Below, piece after piece: positions 9,001 through 16,483 of a stretch of DNA of 33,317 nt. The position numbers and the translations under genes were made by a program. The stretch lies in the NCBI GenBank assembly GCA_029571985.1, contig JAKQVC010000034.1:1-33317 (forward strand), written 5' to 3'. Source of the DNA: Bacteroidota bacterium. Its GTDB lineage: Bacteria > Bacteroidota > Bacteroidia > Chitinophagales > BACL12. The number at the start of each line of letters is the position of its first letter. Positions within the stretch are counted from its first letter, which is position 1. The notes under the pieces were generated by a model, which was given only the letters and a program-made list of their open reading frames with translations, was not told where the DNA came from and searched no databases.

Positions 9001-9408
9001 AGTGGCGGATTGAATCTCAGAGGATATGCCGGTTATCTGGCACCAGAAACAGATGATTTGGGTAACCAGTATCTTACCTATGCAGGCATGAGTGGTACAT
9101 CGGTGAATGTTGAGCTGCAATTCAATCGCGTTTTCAATAAGAGTCTGATATCCTTTATTAAAATGGAACCTTATCTGTTCGCTGACGCAGGTGTATTGGT
9201 TACAGATGCGGAATTTGATGCGGTAGGATCATTGCGTATGGATGCCGGTATCGGTTCTGCCTTCAGCTGGTTTGGATTTGGCCCATTGGATGAAATCCAG
9301 CCGATTACGGTACGTGTTGATTTACCCCTGTTTTTAAACAGACCTCCATTTGTTGATGGCGAGTATTTTGCATTTCGATATGTGATTGGCGTTACACGCG
9401 CTTTCTGA
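6091..9408 (+). CDS. M1-family zinc metallopeptidase with C-terminal outer-membrane barrel domain
   Basis: This 1105-residue protein has a signal peptide (to about residue 22, ending AYSQ). The N-terminal two thirds is an M1 aminopeptidase: exopeptidase motif GMEYP (380-384), zinc motif HEIGH (402-406), and the third ligand Glu425 in FMDEGF, giving HExxH-x18-E. About 430 further residues follow the usual catalytic region. They look like an outer membrane barrel, with alternating strands, an Omp85-like LNLRGY motif (RGY at 977-979), and a final strand FRYVIGVTRAF ending in phenylalanine. M1 enzymes without such a domain are commonly 600-900 residues. The natural reading is an aminopeptidase anchored to the outer membrane by its own barrel. 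Catalytic residues are intact. The barrel assignment rests on pattern only. The gene is monocistronic, with a terminator at 9427. Confidence 0.88.
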   Translation: MRYLQTFCVVILCTTFSLTAYSQQILGDNYQRPSYSYRSENNPHYWKNRKPYDGYWQQDVEYSIKARIDEKTDVISGDVTLTYYNNSPDALPFVYFHLYQEAFQPDSYVSDLNEANDEKPTFGPYEAAGKGCDVSTITVTARNGRNVTETTILEQDFTVLKVTLQQPIQPGSNITFRIPFDTYFDTGSLRRRMKKFKSGEFMHYDGVHWYPRICVYDRKMGWDTDQHLGKEFYGDYGSYAVELDFASNYIVEGSGWLENEAEVMPASLREKLDIKNFKGKPWESPASVIIPYTEGDRKIWKYYAMNVHDFAFTADPNYRIGEASVVVNGQQIRCIALAQESHAGFWQNAAEYAATTIKTFSDDFTPYIWPKIIVADARDGMEYPMLTLDGGYDPSYRDLFVHEIGHMWYFGMVGNNETYRAFMDEGFTQFITSWGMRKIDGDYYIKFPEPNKYRARFKNPDPVMMGEVLYAYIEDASRKKDAPLNTHSDAFNSALGHGGGYRHVYFKTATMLWNLQYVLGDELFLQAMQHYTEKWKLCHPYPEDFRNSIIEYTHVDLNWFFDQWLETTKNIDYGICKVDKEASVNIDGQQLQSYAVTFHRKGSMQMPIDFIAILENGDTMRYHIPNTWFNKYANTPVTQGRLDRTYFQNTIVLPKWYGWDKLEDTYVAHIQTTQKIKNIIIDPSDRLADINKLDNSWKCPVEWVFDSHVWNYPSWDAYTMRWRPDIWGNAYDGLKVGLHLNGDYFNYKHKIEFTAWYNTGLLQGLLYDNTFVADNVDVQDDFDLVNFDFNYKTSTDKFLPLSDYFLNTGYLDGVFSFETGFEKKLGDGNRDLLRVYVKDLYFNNTEYLMYGDYVQEAKNNSVNIDYTRNYKYFTGSGQIGVRFRSNDLLSDYNFTRLQLEAINKTKLWKLDLRTRYFAQWGGGNNMPFESALLLAGGNTEEMLANKYTRSRGFFPDTWTGYGDQTNHFHMSGGLNLRGYAGYLAPETDDLGNQYLTYAGMSGTSVNVELQFNRVFNKSLISFIKMEPYLFADAGVLVTDAEFDAVGSLRMDAGIGSAFSWFGFGPLDEIQPITVRVDLPLFLNRPPFVDGEYFAFRYVIGVTRAF

Positions 9409-9426
9409 TATTGACAGCATTTAGAT

Positions 9427-9475
9427 AAACCTGCTGTAGGATGATATTCAAACTACAGCAGGTTTATTCTTTTAT
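9427..9475 (+). terminator. Rho-independent terminator of the M1 peptidase gene
   Basis: A perfect 13-bp inverted repeat (9427-9439 with 9453-9465, AAACCTGCTGTAG and its complement) has a 13-nt loop and is followed by ATTCTTTTAT on the plus strand. It lies 18 nt after the stop codon. The T-tract orientation favours termination of the plus-strand gene, though the stem could also slow transcripts from rsmG. Confidence 0.85.
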
Positions 9476-9566
9476 GTCAGATGATAAAAGCGCTGTTATC
9501 TGTATGTTGATACAGAGAGCGAAAAAAGGGTTAACCGAGATGTGCGCGCTAGAGAAGCCGGATGAT

Positions 9567-10211
9567 TTAATCCATGGGCAAGTACAAAACGAATTTATCG
9601 TTAAACCAGGGCTCGTAATACCATTCGGGTATTGGAAACTTGTAGACGATATCTTTAAATGGCGCCAGCTCTAAATCTAAAAATCCACCCTTGAGCATAA
9701 TTAATCCGTTAGGAACATCATTTACAGAGCTTCCACGGCGGATTAAATTAATAGTCCAATCGTATAAAATCATCATATCGGCTACCGCCCGCGTAACGAT
9801 GAAATCAAATTTGTCTTTAACATCCTCAGCCCGGGTATGTTCAACGCTTACATTGCGCAAGCCGAGTGCCTTGTAAATAGATTCAGCCACCTTCACTTTC
9901 TTATCGATGGAATCTACCAGATGAAAGTGCACATCCGGAAACATGATAGCCAGCGGGATACCGGGAAATCCGCCACCTGTCCCTAAATCCATCACTTTAG
10001 TGCCCGGTTCAAACTGAATGAACCTCGCTATCGCCAGTGAATGCAATACGTGATGCTCGTAAATGTTATCAATATCCTGACGGGAAATCACGTTTACCTT
10101 TTCATTCCAAAATGCATATTGATGGCCAATTTGTTTAAACTGGCTGATTTGCATAGGCGTAAGGTTTGGGAAATAGCGTTGGATCAGTTCCACAGAAACA
10201 AGTATAGACAT
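9567..10211 (-). CDS. rsmG: 16S rRNA (guanine-N7)-methyltransferase RsmG
   Basis: This 214-residue protein methylates N7 of G527 in 16S rRNA (E. coli numbering) using S-adenosylmethionine. Family signatures are NEKVNVISRQD (about 36-46), EHHVLHSLA (52-60), the AdoMet-binding loop VMDLGTGGGFPGIPLAI (73-89), LVDS at 98-101, and IVTRAVADM. The length is typical of the family (about 205-240). It is convergent with the M1 peptidase gene and divergent from the C1 peptidase gene. The start at 10211 gives the expected N-terminus. The partner gene mnmG, often adjacent in other bacteria, is not here. Confidence 0.95.
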   Translation of the reverse strand: MSILVSVELIQRYFPNLTPMQISQFKQIGHQYAFWNEKVNVISRQDIDNIYEHHVLHSLAIARFIQFEPGTKVMDLGTGGGFPGIPLAIMFPDVHFHLVDSIDKKVKVAESIYKALGLRNVSVEHTRAEDVKDKFDFIVTRAVADMMILYDWTINLIRRGSSVNDVPNGLIMLKGGFLDLELAPFKDIVYKFPIPEWYYEPWFNDKFVLYLPMD

Positions 10212-10273
10212 AAATGTAATAAATTACAAACAATTGTTAATCGTGACAGGCATTTTCGTTTCAAAAATTCTCT

Positions 10274-10281
10274 TATCTTTT
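10274..10281 (+). promoter_or_regulatory. Possible -7 element (TATCTTTT) of the C1 peptidase gene
   Basis: This matches TAnnTTTG at all fixed positions except the last (T for G). It lies 16 nt before the ATG at 10298. The intervening CGCAAAAAGTAAGGTT contains TAAGG, one of the few SD-like stretches before a gene in this window. Confidence 0.4.
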
Positions 10282-10297
10282 CGCAAAAAGTAAGGTT

Positions 10298-11866
10298 ATG
10301 GCAATTCGCATGGTCCCCGACGACAATCAACCGCGTCAACAATCTAAACTGCCCGGTGGTAACCGTGGGGGAGGCGGTGGCGGTAATATTATAACGATGG
10401 TGTTACCGCTTTTATTCGGATTTTTTCGGAAAAATCCCAAAACGGCCATTGTCCTGATACTAGTGCTGGCGGCCTTCTGGTATTTTGGCGGAGGTTCGTT
10501 ATTAACCAATGGCGGTGGCACCAGTTCTATTACAGATTTGTTCAGTACCGGCGCCAGCTTTAATCCGGAACAATACGATGCAACAGCTGTATTTGAACCA
10601 CCTGTAACCGATAATGCGAAAAACCCTTTACCAGAGGCGGTTTCCTTGTTAAAATATGCACCATCCCGATTAAATCAGGGTAGCCAGGGTAGTTGTGTCG
10701 GCTGGGGTTCTGCTTATGCAGCACGCACGATTCTGGAAGCGGAACGCACCGGGAAAGACCCCAATACTATCGCCTTCAGCCCCGCCTATCTCTATAACCA
10801 AATCGGATTGGATGGTTGTCAGGGCGCATATATTCCAAATGCCATGGAAGTTATGCAACAACAAGGCCTCATTCCATTGCGTGATTTCCCGTATTCGGAT
10901 GATGATTGCTCACGTCAGCCAACAGAGGCCCAAAAACAAAAGGCAGGTGCCTATACAATGCCGGGTTATGTGCGACTCACTAAAGGGGATGCCAATGGTG
11001 TTGGTCAGGAGGCCATTGATTTAGTGGCGATCAAACAAAATATTGCACAAGGTGCTCCGGTTGTGATCGGTATGATGGTGGGTGGCAGCTTTATGCAAAA
11101 TATGATGGGTAAGTCAGTGTGGAACCCAACACAACAGGATTTGAATATGCAGGGGTTTGGCGGACATTGTATGTGTGTAATCGGCTATGACGATTTTAAA
11201 GAAGGCGGTGCATTCCAGATAATGAATAGCTGGGGACCTGAGTGGGGAGAAAATGGCGTTGCCTGGGTGCCTTATAACGTATTCGACCGCTTTGTGGTGG
11301 AGGCCTATGGTGTGTATCCGATGGGTAGTGTAGATAAGCCGCTTGGCAATACACTTAAAGCTTCTTTTGGGTTAGTGATGAACGACGGTGCGAAAGCTAT
11401 TCCGCTCAAACAAACCGGGGAGTATACCTTCCAGACGGTTTCGGCAATTAGAAAAGGTACAAGGTTTAAAATTCAGGTAACAAACTCACATGAATGTTAT
11501 ACCTATGTATTTGCACTTGATGCAAATAAGCAAAGCGAAGTATTGTTTCCTTATACAGAAAAACATTCGCCCTATTGCGGGATAACCGGCACACGTTTGT
11601 TTCCTAAAGATTATAGCATGGAAGTAGATCAAACCGGTGCGCAAGATGAAATGGCCATCGTACTCACCAAAAAACCATTGGATTATAAGGCCATAAATGC
11701 ATCGATAAATAATCAATCCGGAACATTTGACCAGAAATTGCAAAAGGCACTTTCGGCAAATAAAATTCCGCGCTTACAATTTACTTCAGGCGATGTTATC
11801 GGCTTTTCAACAAATTTACAGGACAACGAGGCAGTGATTATGGTGATGGCCATTGACAAGCGATAA
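10298..11866 (+). CDS. Membrane-anchored C1 (papain-like) cysteine peptidase
   Basis: This 522-residue protein has three parts. The N-terminus is a polar, glycine-rich tail (six consecutive glycines near residue 25) followed by two hydrophobic stretches, with a clear membrane helix TAIVLILVLAAFWYFGGG at about 48-65. The middle is a papain-fold domain: oxyanion Gln127 and nucleophile Cys133 in LNQGSQGSCVGWGSA, His290 in FGGHCMCVIGYDD, and Asn310 in IMNSWGPEWGENG. All papain catalytic positions are present. The last 170 residues or so (from about 345) form an unassigned beta-rich domain resembling DUF4384-type regions. There is no cleavable signal peptide, so the enzyme should be tethered with its catalytic part probably in the periplasm. 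No propeptide is obvious. It is followed 35 nt later by the CBM9/DUF5916 gene. Its substrate is unknown. Confidence 0.85.
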   Translation: MAIRMVPDDNQPRQQSKLPGGNRGGGGGGNIITMVLPLLFGFFRKNPKTAIVLILVLAAFWYFGGGSLLTNGGGTSSITDLFSTGASFNPEQYDATAVFEPPVTDNAKNPLPEAVSLLKYAPSRLNQGSQGSCVGWGSAYAARTILEAERTGKDPNTIAFSPAYLYNQIGLDGCQGAYIPNAMEVMQQQGLIPLRDFPYSDDDCSRQPTEAQKQKAGAYTMPGYVRLTKGDANGVGQEAIDLVAIKQNIAQGAPVVIGMMVGGSFMQNMMGKSVWNPTQQDLNMQGFGGHCMCVIGYDDFKEGGAFQIMNSWGPEWGENGVAWVPYNVFDRFVVEAYGVYPMGSVDKPLGNTLKASFGLVMNDGAKAIPLKQTGEYTFQTVSAIRKGTRFKIQVTNSHECYTYVFALDANKQSEVLFPYTEKHSPYCGITGTRLFPKDYSMEVDQTGAQDEMAIVLTKKPLDYKAINASINNQSGTFDQKLQKALSANKIPRLQFTSGDVIGFSTNLQDNEAVIMVMAIDKR

Positions 11867-11889
11867 ATCAACTGCTAGCTTTAAAATAG

Positions 11890-11897
11890 TATCTTTA
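11890..11897 (+). promoter_or_regulatory. -7-like element (TATCTTTA) 4 nt before the DUF5916 gene
   Basis: TATCTTTA is followed by GTGT and then the ATG at 11902. If this box is used, transcription starts at or next to the start codon, giving a leaderless mRNA. Confidence 0.5.
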
Positions 11898-11901
11898 GTG
11901 T

Positions 11902-14172
11902 ATGAAAAACCGGTTCAGGCAGGTGGTTTTTTGCATGTGCGTTGTTGGCTACTTTCAAACGCATGCGCAGTCGCCCTATATACCTTATCGCACCAATGCG
12001 CCCTTTACACTGGATGGTCAGCTACTAGAACCTGACTGGCAATTAGCTGTTGAAGAAAGTGATTTCATTCAACAAGGTCCTGTTCCCGGCGCGCCGGCCA
12101 CTGAGCGAACGACTTTCAGGGTGATGTACGACAATGAGTATTTATATGTCGGAATAACAGCTTATGATCAAAATCCCGATCAACTAATACGCGCCGAACT
12201 GCAACGCGATTTTCCTTTGGGCAACGACGATGGAACCGGGGTAACTATCGATACCTATCTCGATAAATTTACGGGCATGTGCTTTGTCAGTAATACACTG
12301 AATGCACGCTGGGATGCGCAGATAACCATGGATGGTGGTGGACAGGCAACCTCCTTTAATACGTTTTGGGATGCCAGAACAACAGTAAATGAAAGTGGAT
12401 ATGTAACAGAATATCGCATCCCTTTTTCTACACTTCGTTTTCAGTCGGGAGCGGAGGTGAAAATGGGTATACGCATTGCCAGATTAATTAAACGGAAAAA
12501 CGAATTAATAACCTATCCACCACTCGACAGCACCCTCGAAAATATGTGGAATAACTTATCCAATGCCCGCGAAATCGTTTTTACCGGTCTTGAAGGTGGA
12601 AATCCATTTTATATCAGTCCTTATGCAATTGCCAATTATTCAGCGTCAAACATATTGAGCGCAGATGGTGAAGGATATATTTATGATGATATCATCATGA
12701 ACCGCAAAGAGTTTGTAAGTAATGAATGGATGGATAAAGTACTCAGTAATGTGGGATTAGATGTGAAGTATGGTTTGAGTAAAAACATGACACTTGATTT
12801 AACCTTAAATACAGATTTCGCGCAGGCGGAAGTGGATGATCGTATCATTAATCTCACGAAGTATGAAGTAAATCTCCCGGAAAAACGTCAATTTTTCCTC
12901 GAATCGGCAAATGCGTTGAGTTTTGGATTCCCTTCCGGCAACACGTTATTTATAACGCGAAAAATCGGTAACGAGCAGGGCATTATTGTCCCTATAGTTG
13001 GCGGCGCCCGTCTTACCGGAAAGTCAAATGGCTGGCTAACAGGAGCATTAAACATGCAAACATTGGGCATGATGACAAGGGAGGATACCATTGCTTCGCA
13101 TAATTTTAGTGTAATTCGCACCAGAAAAGATATTGATACACTCGGCAGTTTTGTGGGCGGTATTATTTGTAATCGATTAGATACCGATGGATCAGGAAAT
13201 TCGTTTCAGAGTTATGGTCTTGATTTTGTAAAACGGATTACCCAGCAATTAGTTGTTGAAGGCGGGTTAGCTGCAACGACAGAAAATGCCAAATTTGATG
13301 GTATCGATTCTTCCTATTATGCGCATTTGGGTCTATTTAAATCAGCTCGGGAAGGGCTCACCTATAGCGCAATGGTTGACGTTATCGGCAGCGGCATGAA
13401 TCCGGTGATGGGATATCTCGATGAACAGGATTATGGTAATACCAACGGGTCTTTAACATATCAATGGGCAATTAGTAATATTCCATCTTTACAATATATC
13501 TATGTGTATACCGATGCGAATTATCGCTGGAAATTGGCATCTGGTGATCAGGAAACGTTGCAAAATGGAGTAGGAGCAGGCGTGTTTTTTGAAAATGGCG
13601 CATCTATTGAATGCACTTTCCTGGAAAGAAAGGAAGATTCTCTGTTTTTCGATTGGGAGCTTGATGAAAGGAATGCAATCTCAGCGGGAAATTATACGAT
13701 GTATAATACATACCTCGGCATTAATTTGCCTACTCAATCAACGTACAATGTTTCATTAGGAGGGAGTTACGGAGGATTCTTTGGCGGCCTCCGCACAAAT
13801 GCAAATGTTTATGCACAATATTATGTAAACGCTCACTTCAACTTTTCAGTGGAATACGATTTCAATAATATTGTTTTCGATACATACCTGCTTGTTGATT
13901 CTACCACCAGATATGTAAGTAATCTGATACGTATGGGACTGAATTATAATTTCAATACCAGACTTTCTCTGAAAACCTATATTCAGTATGAGGATTTAAG
14001 CCATCTTTCATCAGTAAACCTGCGTTTCAGATATAACCCGACTGAAGGCACGGATTTATTCATCGTGATTAACGAAGGTGTAAATACCAACAGAGACAGA
14101 TTAGACCCGCGATTGCCTTATATGGCCAATCAGGCACTTACCGTGAAATTCACTAAAACCTTTGCTATCTGA
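11902..14172 (+). CDS. CBM9-like / DUF5916 outer membrane protein
   Basis: This 756-residue protein has a signal peptide (to about residue 23, ending THAQ). The first domain (about 28-230) is the family 9 carbohydrate-binding-like fold found at the start of DUF5916 proteins: LDGQLLEPDWQLA, FRVMYDNEYLYVGITAYD, FPLGNDDGTGVTIDTYLD, and YVTEYRIPFSTLRF. The remainder (about 250-756) is DUF5916: VGLDVKYGLSKNMTLDLTLN, TDFAQAEVDDRIINLTKYEV, FPEKR-like LPEKRQFFLESAN, and many amphipathic strands ending VKFTKTFAI, which suggests an outer membrane barrel. The family's function is not settled. Its frequent outer membrane location in Bacteroidetes is known, and carbohydrate binding here is only inferred from fold. 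It converges on the S46 peptidase gene with a 2-nt gap. Confidence 0.88.
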   Translation: MKNRFRQVVFCMCVVGYFQTHAQSPYIPYRTNAPFTLDGQLLEPDWQLAVEESDFIQQGPVPGAPATERTTFRVMYDNEYLYVGITAYDQNPDQLIRAELQRDFPLGNDDGTGVTIDTYLDKFTGMCFVSNTLNARWDAQITMDGGGQATSFNTFWDARTTVNESGYVTEYRIPFSTLRFQSGAEVKMGIRIARLIKRKNELITYPPLDSTLENMWNNLSNAREIVFTGLEGGNPFYISPYAIANYSASNILSADGEGYIYDDIIMNRKEFVSNEWMDKVLSNVGLDVKYGLSKNMTLDLTLNTDFAQAEVDDRIINLTKYEVNLPEKRQFFLESANALSFGFPSGNTLFITRKIGNEQGIIVPIVGGARLTGKSNGWLTGALNMQTLGMMTREDTIASHNFSVIRTRKDIDTLGSFVGGIICNRLDTDGSGNSFQSYGLDFVKRITQQLVVEGGLAATTENAKFDGIDSSYYAHLGLFKSAREGLTYSAMVDVIGSGMNPVMGYLDEQDYGNTNGSLTYQWAISNIPSLQYIYVYTDANYRWKLASGDQETLQNGVGAGVFFENGASIECTFLERKEDSLFFDWELDERNAISAGNYTMYNTYLGINLPTQSTYNVSLGGSYGGFFGGLRTNANVYAQYYVNAHFNFSVEYDFNNIVFDTYLLVDSTTRYVSNLIRMGLNYNFNTRLSLKTYIQYEDLSHLSSVNLRFRYNPTEGTDLFIVINEGVNTNRDRLDPRLPYMANQALTVKFTKTFAI

Positions 14173-14174
14173 TT

Positions 14175-16331
14175 TTATTGAACGAGTGTCAATTCCTTAA
14201 TCAGATTTGTGGCACCTGCATATTTATCGATAATAAATAAGGTATACCGGATGTCTAAAGTAATATTGCGACAACGGTTTACATCATACATGATATCACT
14301 CATAGTGCCTTCCCACACGCGGTCGTAATTTGTTCCAATTAATTCGCCATTGGCATTAATAACCGGGCTGCCGCTATTGCCGCCGGTGGTATGGTTGCTG
14401 GCAATAAAGGCTACTGGGAGCGCACCGCTTGCATCGGCATACGGACCAAAATCATTTTTTTCGACCAGCTCAACTAATTTTTTAGGCAGGTCGAATTCTT
14501 CATCTCCGGCCTTATATTTTTGCTCGAGTCCGGCATCAGTGGTCATATAATAATATTGAACGGCATCTTTAGCAGTATATCCTTTCACATTACCATATGT
14601 AACACGTAAGGTGGAGTTTGCATCCGGATAAAACAATTTATCGGGTTCCATTAACATTTGTGCGCGCATATAATCACGCATTAAAATATTGATTTCAGCC
14701 TGCAGCGGTTGAACATATTGTTTTATTTGTGCTGCATATAAAGCGGCTACTTCGCTGTATAAACGGTACATCGGATCTGCAGACATTTTTTTGGCTTTCT
14801 TCACTGAAAAATTCGTGAGCATGGCATCCAGTTTTTCCGGATTGGTAAATACGCTTTTTGCAAATATGGCATTAGCCCACGCTGTAAAATTATTCTTGTA
14901 TTGAGCGGCAGTGGTTTTAAAATAAGGACTTTGCAATTCCGGTTGCACTCTCGAACTATATAATTCGAGCATGGTGGCAAACATCTCTCTGTCGATACGC
15001 TTATCGTAACCACTAAAGAAGCCGGCTGCATTTGTTTTGTATTGGGCGGCTAATTGAGCGAGGGCTTCGCTGCTCAATGTATCTGCCAGTGCTTTGCTGA
15101 TTAAGCTCTCAAAGTCAGAGGCGAAATCAAGTGCCTCAACAGCAAAAAAGGCTTCTGAAGTGTAATCAATTAATTCGGCATAGGCTTTGTACCTACCATA
15201 CAGGGTTTCAAGTTGCGGAAGTAAATCCCGATAATCTTTCCCGGCATGTGTGTTTGCCCATACCTGAAATAGCTGTTCATAAGCTTGTTTTTTCCCAATT
15301 GCATCATTGAGTTCTAACCCGGTTTTTTCGCCTTTCCACTTTTTGTAGGCATTGGCCAGGCCTTTAGCTTTTGAAGCGTATTGTAAGGTTACTGTATCAT
15401 TGCCCAGCATGTATGCATTCATAATGGCCAGTCGTTTATCGCGACATTCAATGCGATTGGGGTTGGTGCTGTTGATGGTGAGGTCTACTGCATAACTGGT
15501 CAGGTACTCCTGTGTGCGACCCGGAAATCCATACACCATAGTGAAATCGCCTTCTTTTACACCTTTCAGTGAAATCGGGAAATGATAACGAGGTTTGAAA
15601 GGTACATTGTCTGAACTATACGCAGCAGGTTTATTGTCTTTACCTGCATATACTCTGAAGATACTGAAATCACCTGTATGACGAGGCCATACCCAATTAT
15701 CCGTTTCCCCGCCGAAATTACCAACACTTGCTGGTGGGGCTCCTACGAGTCGGATATCTGTAAATGTTTCCGTTACAAATAAATAATAGGCATTGCCATA
15801 ATAAAATGCACGTACAAATGTTTCGTAATGCGTACCCTTTTTATAAGAAGCTTCAAGATTGGCAATACGCTGTTTAATGGTAGCTGCACGTGTCGCTTCA
15901 TCCATTTGTGCGTTGACGTAGGATAATATGCTGTCAGTAACATCATGCATGCTAATGATAAAGGTAACTTTCAGACCGGGTGCAGGAATTTCCTCTGCTT
16001 TGTTTTTTGCCCAAAATCCATCGCGCAGATAATTATTTTCAAGCGAACTTAAATCATTTATGCTGCTGAAACCACAGTGGTGATTGGTTAGTAATAATCC
16101 CTCTGCAGATATCATTTCGCCGGTACAGCCGCCACCAAACAACACAACGGCGTCTTTCATACTACTGTGGTTTACCGAATAAATATCTTCAGCGCTGAGT
16201 TTGAATCCTCTTGCCTGCATATCTTCAATGTTCAACTGCTCGAGCAAAATCGGCAACCACATGCCTTCATCAGCATGCACAGTAAGGGTGGAAGCGGCAC
16301 ATAAAATCCCAATCAAAAAGCGCTTTAGCAT
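14175..16331 (-). CDS. S46-family dipeptidyl-peptidase, DPP11-like (Asp/Glu-specific type)
   Basis: This is a 718-residue periplasmic serine exopeptidase. I start it at MLKRFLIGILCAASTLTVHA, which is a proper signal peptide. The upstream in-frame ATG at 16373 would add 14 residues ahead of it and lies upstream of the TACCTTTA box at 16351-16358. The triad is His85 (LLLTNHHCG), Asp221 (WPRHTGDFS) and Ser653 (GGNSGSPV). Arg671 in NYDRVWEG lies 18 residues after the serine. In P. gingivalis the same position is Arg673 in DPP11, which prefers Asp/Glu at P1, and Gly673 in DPP7. The sequence therefore points to DPP11-type specificity. The enzyme removes dipeptides from extracellular peptides for uptake. 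Length matches the family (about 700-720). Confidence 0.93.
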   Translation of the reverse strand: MLKRFLIGILCAASTLTVHADEGMWLPILLEQLNIEDMQARGFKLSAEDIYSVNHSSMKDAVVLFGGGCTGEMISAEGLLLTNHHCGFSSINDLSSLENNYLRDGFWAKNKAEEIPAPGLKVTFIISMHDVTDSILSYVNAQMDEATRAATIKQRIANLEASYKKGTHYETFVRAFYYGNAYYLFVTETFTDIRLVGAPPASVGNFGGETDNWVWPRHTGDFSIFRVYAGKDNKPAAYSSDNVPFKPRYHFPISLKGVKEGDFTMVYGFPGRTQEYLTSYAVDLTINSTNPNRIECRDKRLAIMNAYMLGNDTVTLQYASKAKGLANAYKKWKGEKTGLELNDAIGKKQAYEQLFQVWANTHAGKDYRDLLPQLETLYGRYKAYAELIDYTSEAFFAVEALDFASDFESLISKALADTLSSEALAQLAAQYKTNAAGFFSGYDKRIDREMFATMLELYSSRVQPELQSPYFKTTAAQYKNNFTAWANAIFAKSVFTNPEKLDAMLTNFSVKKAKKMSADPMYRLYSEVAALYAAQIKQYVQPLQAEINILMRDYMRAQMLMEPDKLFYPDANSTLRVTYGNVKGYTAKDAVQYYYMTTDAGLEQKYKAGDEEFDLPKKLVELVEKNDFGPYADASGALPVAFIASNHTTGGNSGSPVINANGELIGTNYDRVWEGTMSDIMYDVNRCRNITLDIRYTLFIIDKYAGATNLIKELTLVQ

Positions 16332-16350
16332 AAGTATATGGTTTGTGCGG

Positions 16351-16358
16351 TAAAGGTA
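16351..16358 (-). promoter_or_regulatory. -7-like element (TACCTTTA) of the S46 peptidase gene
   Basis: TACCTTTA on the minus strand lies 19 nt before the ATG at 16331. It lies inside the longer open frame starting at 16373, which supports the shorter protein. Confidence 0.4.
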
Positions 16359-16483
16359 TTCCATTGGAGCCATTTTTCCAGAAGGCTTAACACACCTTAA
16401 TCGGGCAGGAAAAAAGTCATAAGTTCGTCAGGAATGCGGAGTTTTGGCCGATTTGACGTAATTTTATCAATAATTTTTCACCA

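Noticed and set aside
9441-9674. 77-codon plus-strand frame after the M1 gene
   Set aside because: It begins inside the terminator loop and runs antisense into rsmG. No family features are present.
10041-10394. 117-codon plus-strand frame overlapping rsmG and the C1 peptidase gene
   Set aside because: Antisense to rsmG and out of frame with the peptidase. The composition looks random.
16332-16373. Longer N-terminus of the S46 peptidase starting at 16373
   Set aside because: It would place 14 residues before a good signal peptide and start upstream of the TACCTTTA box.
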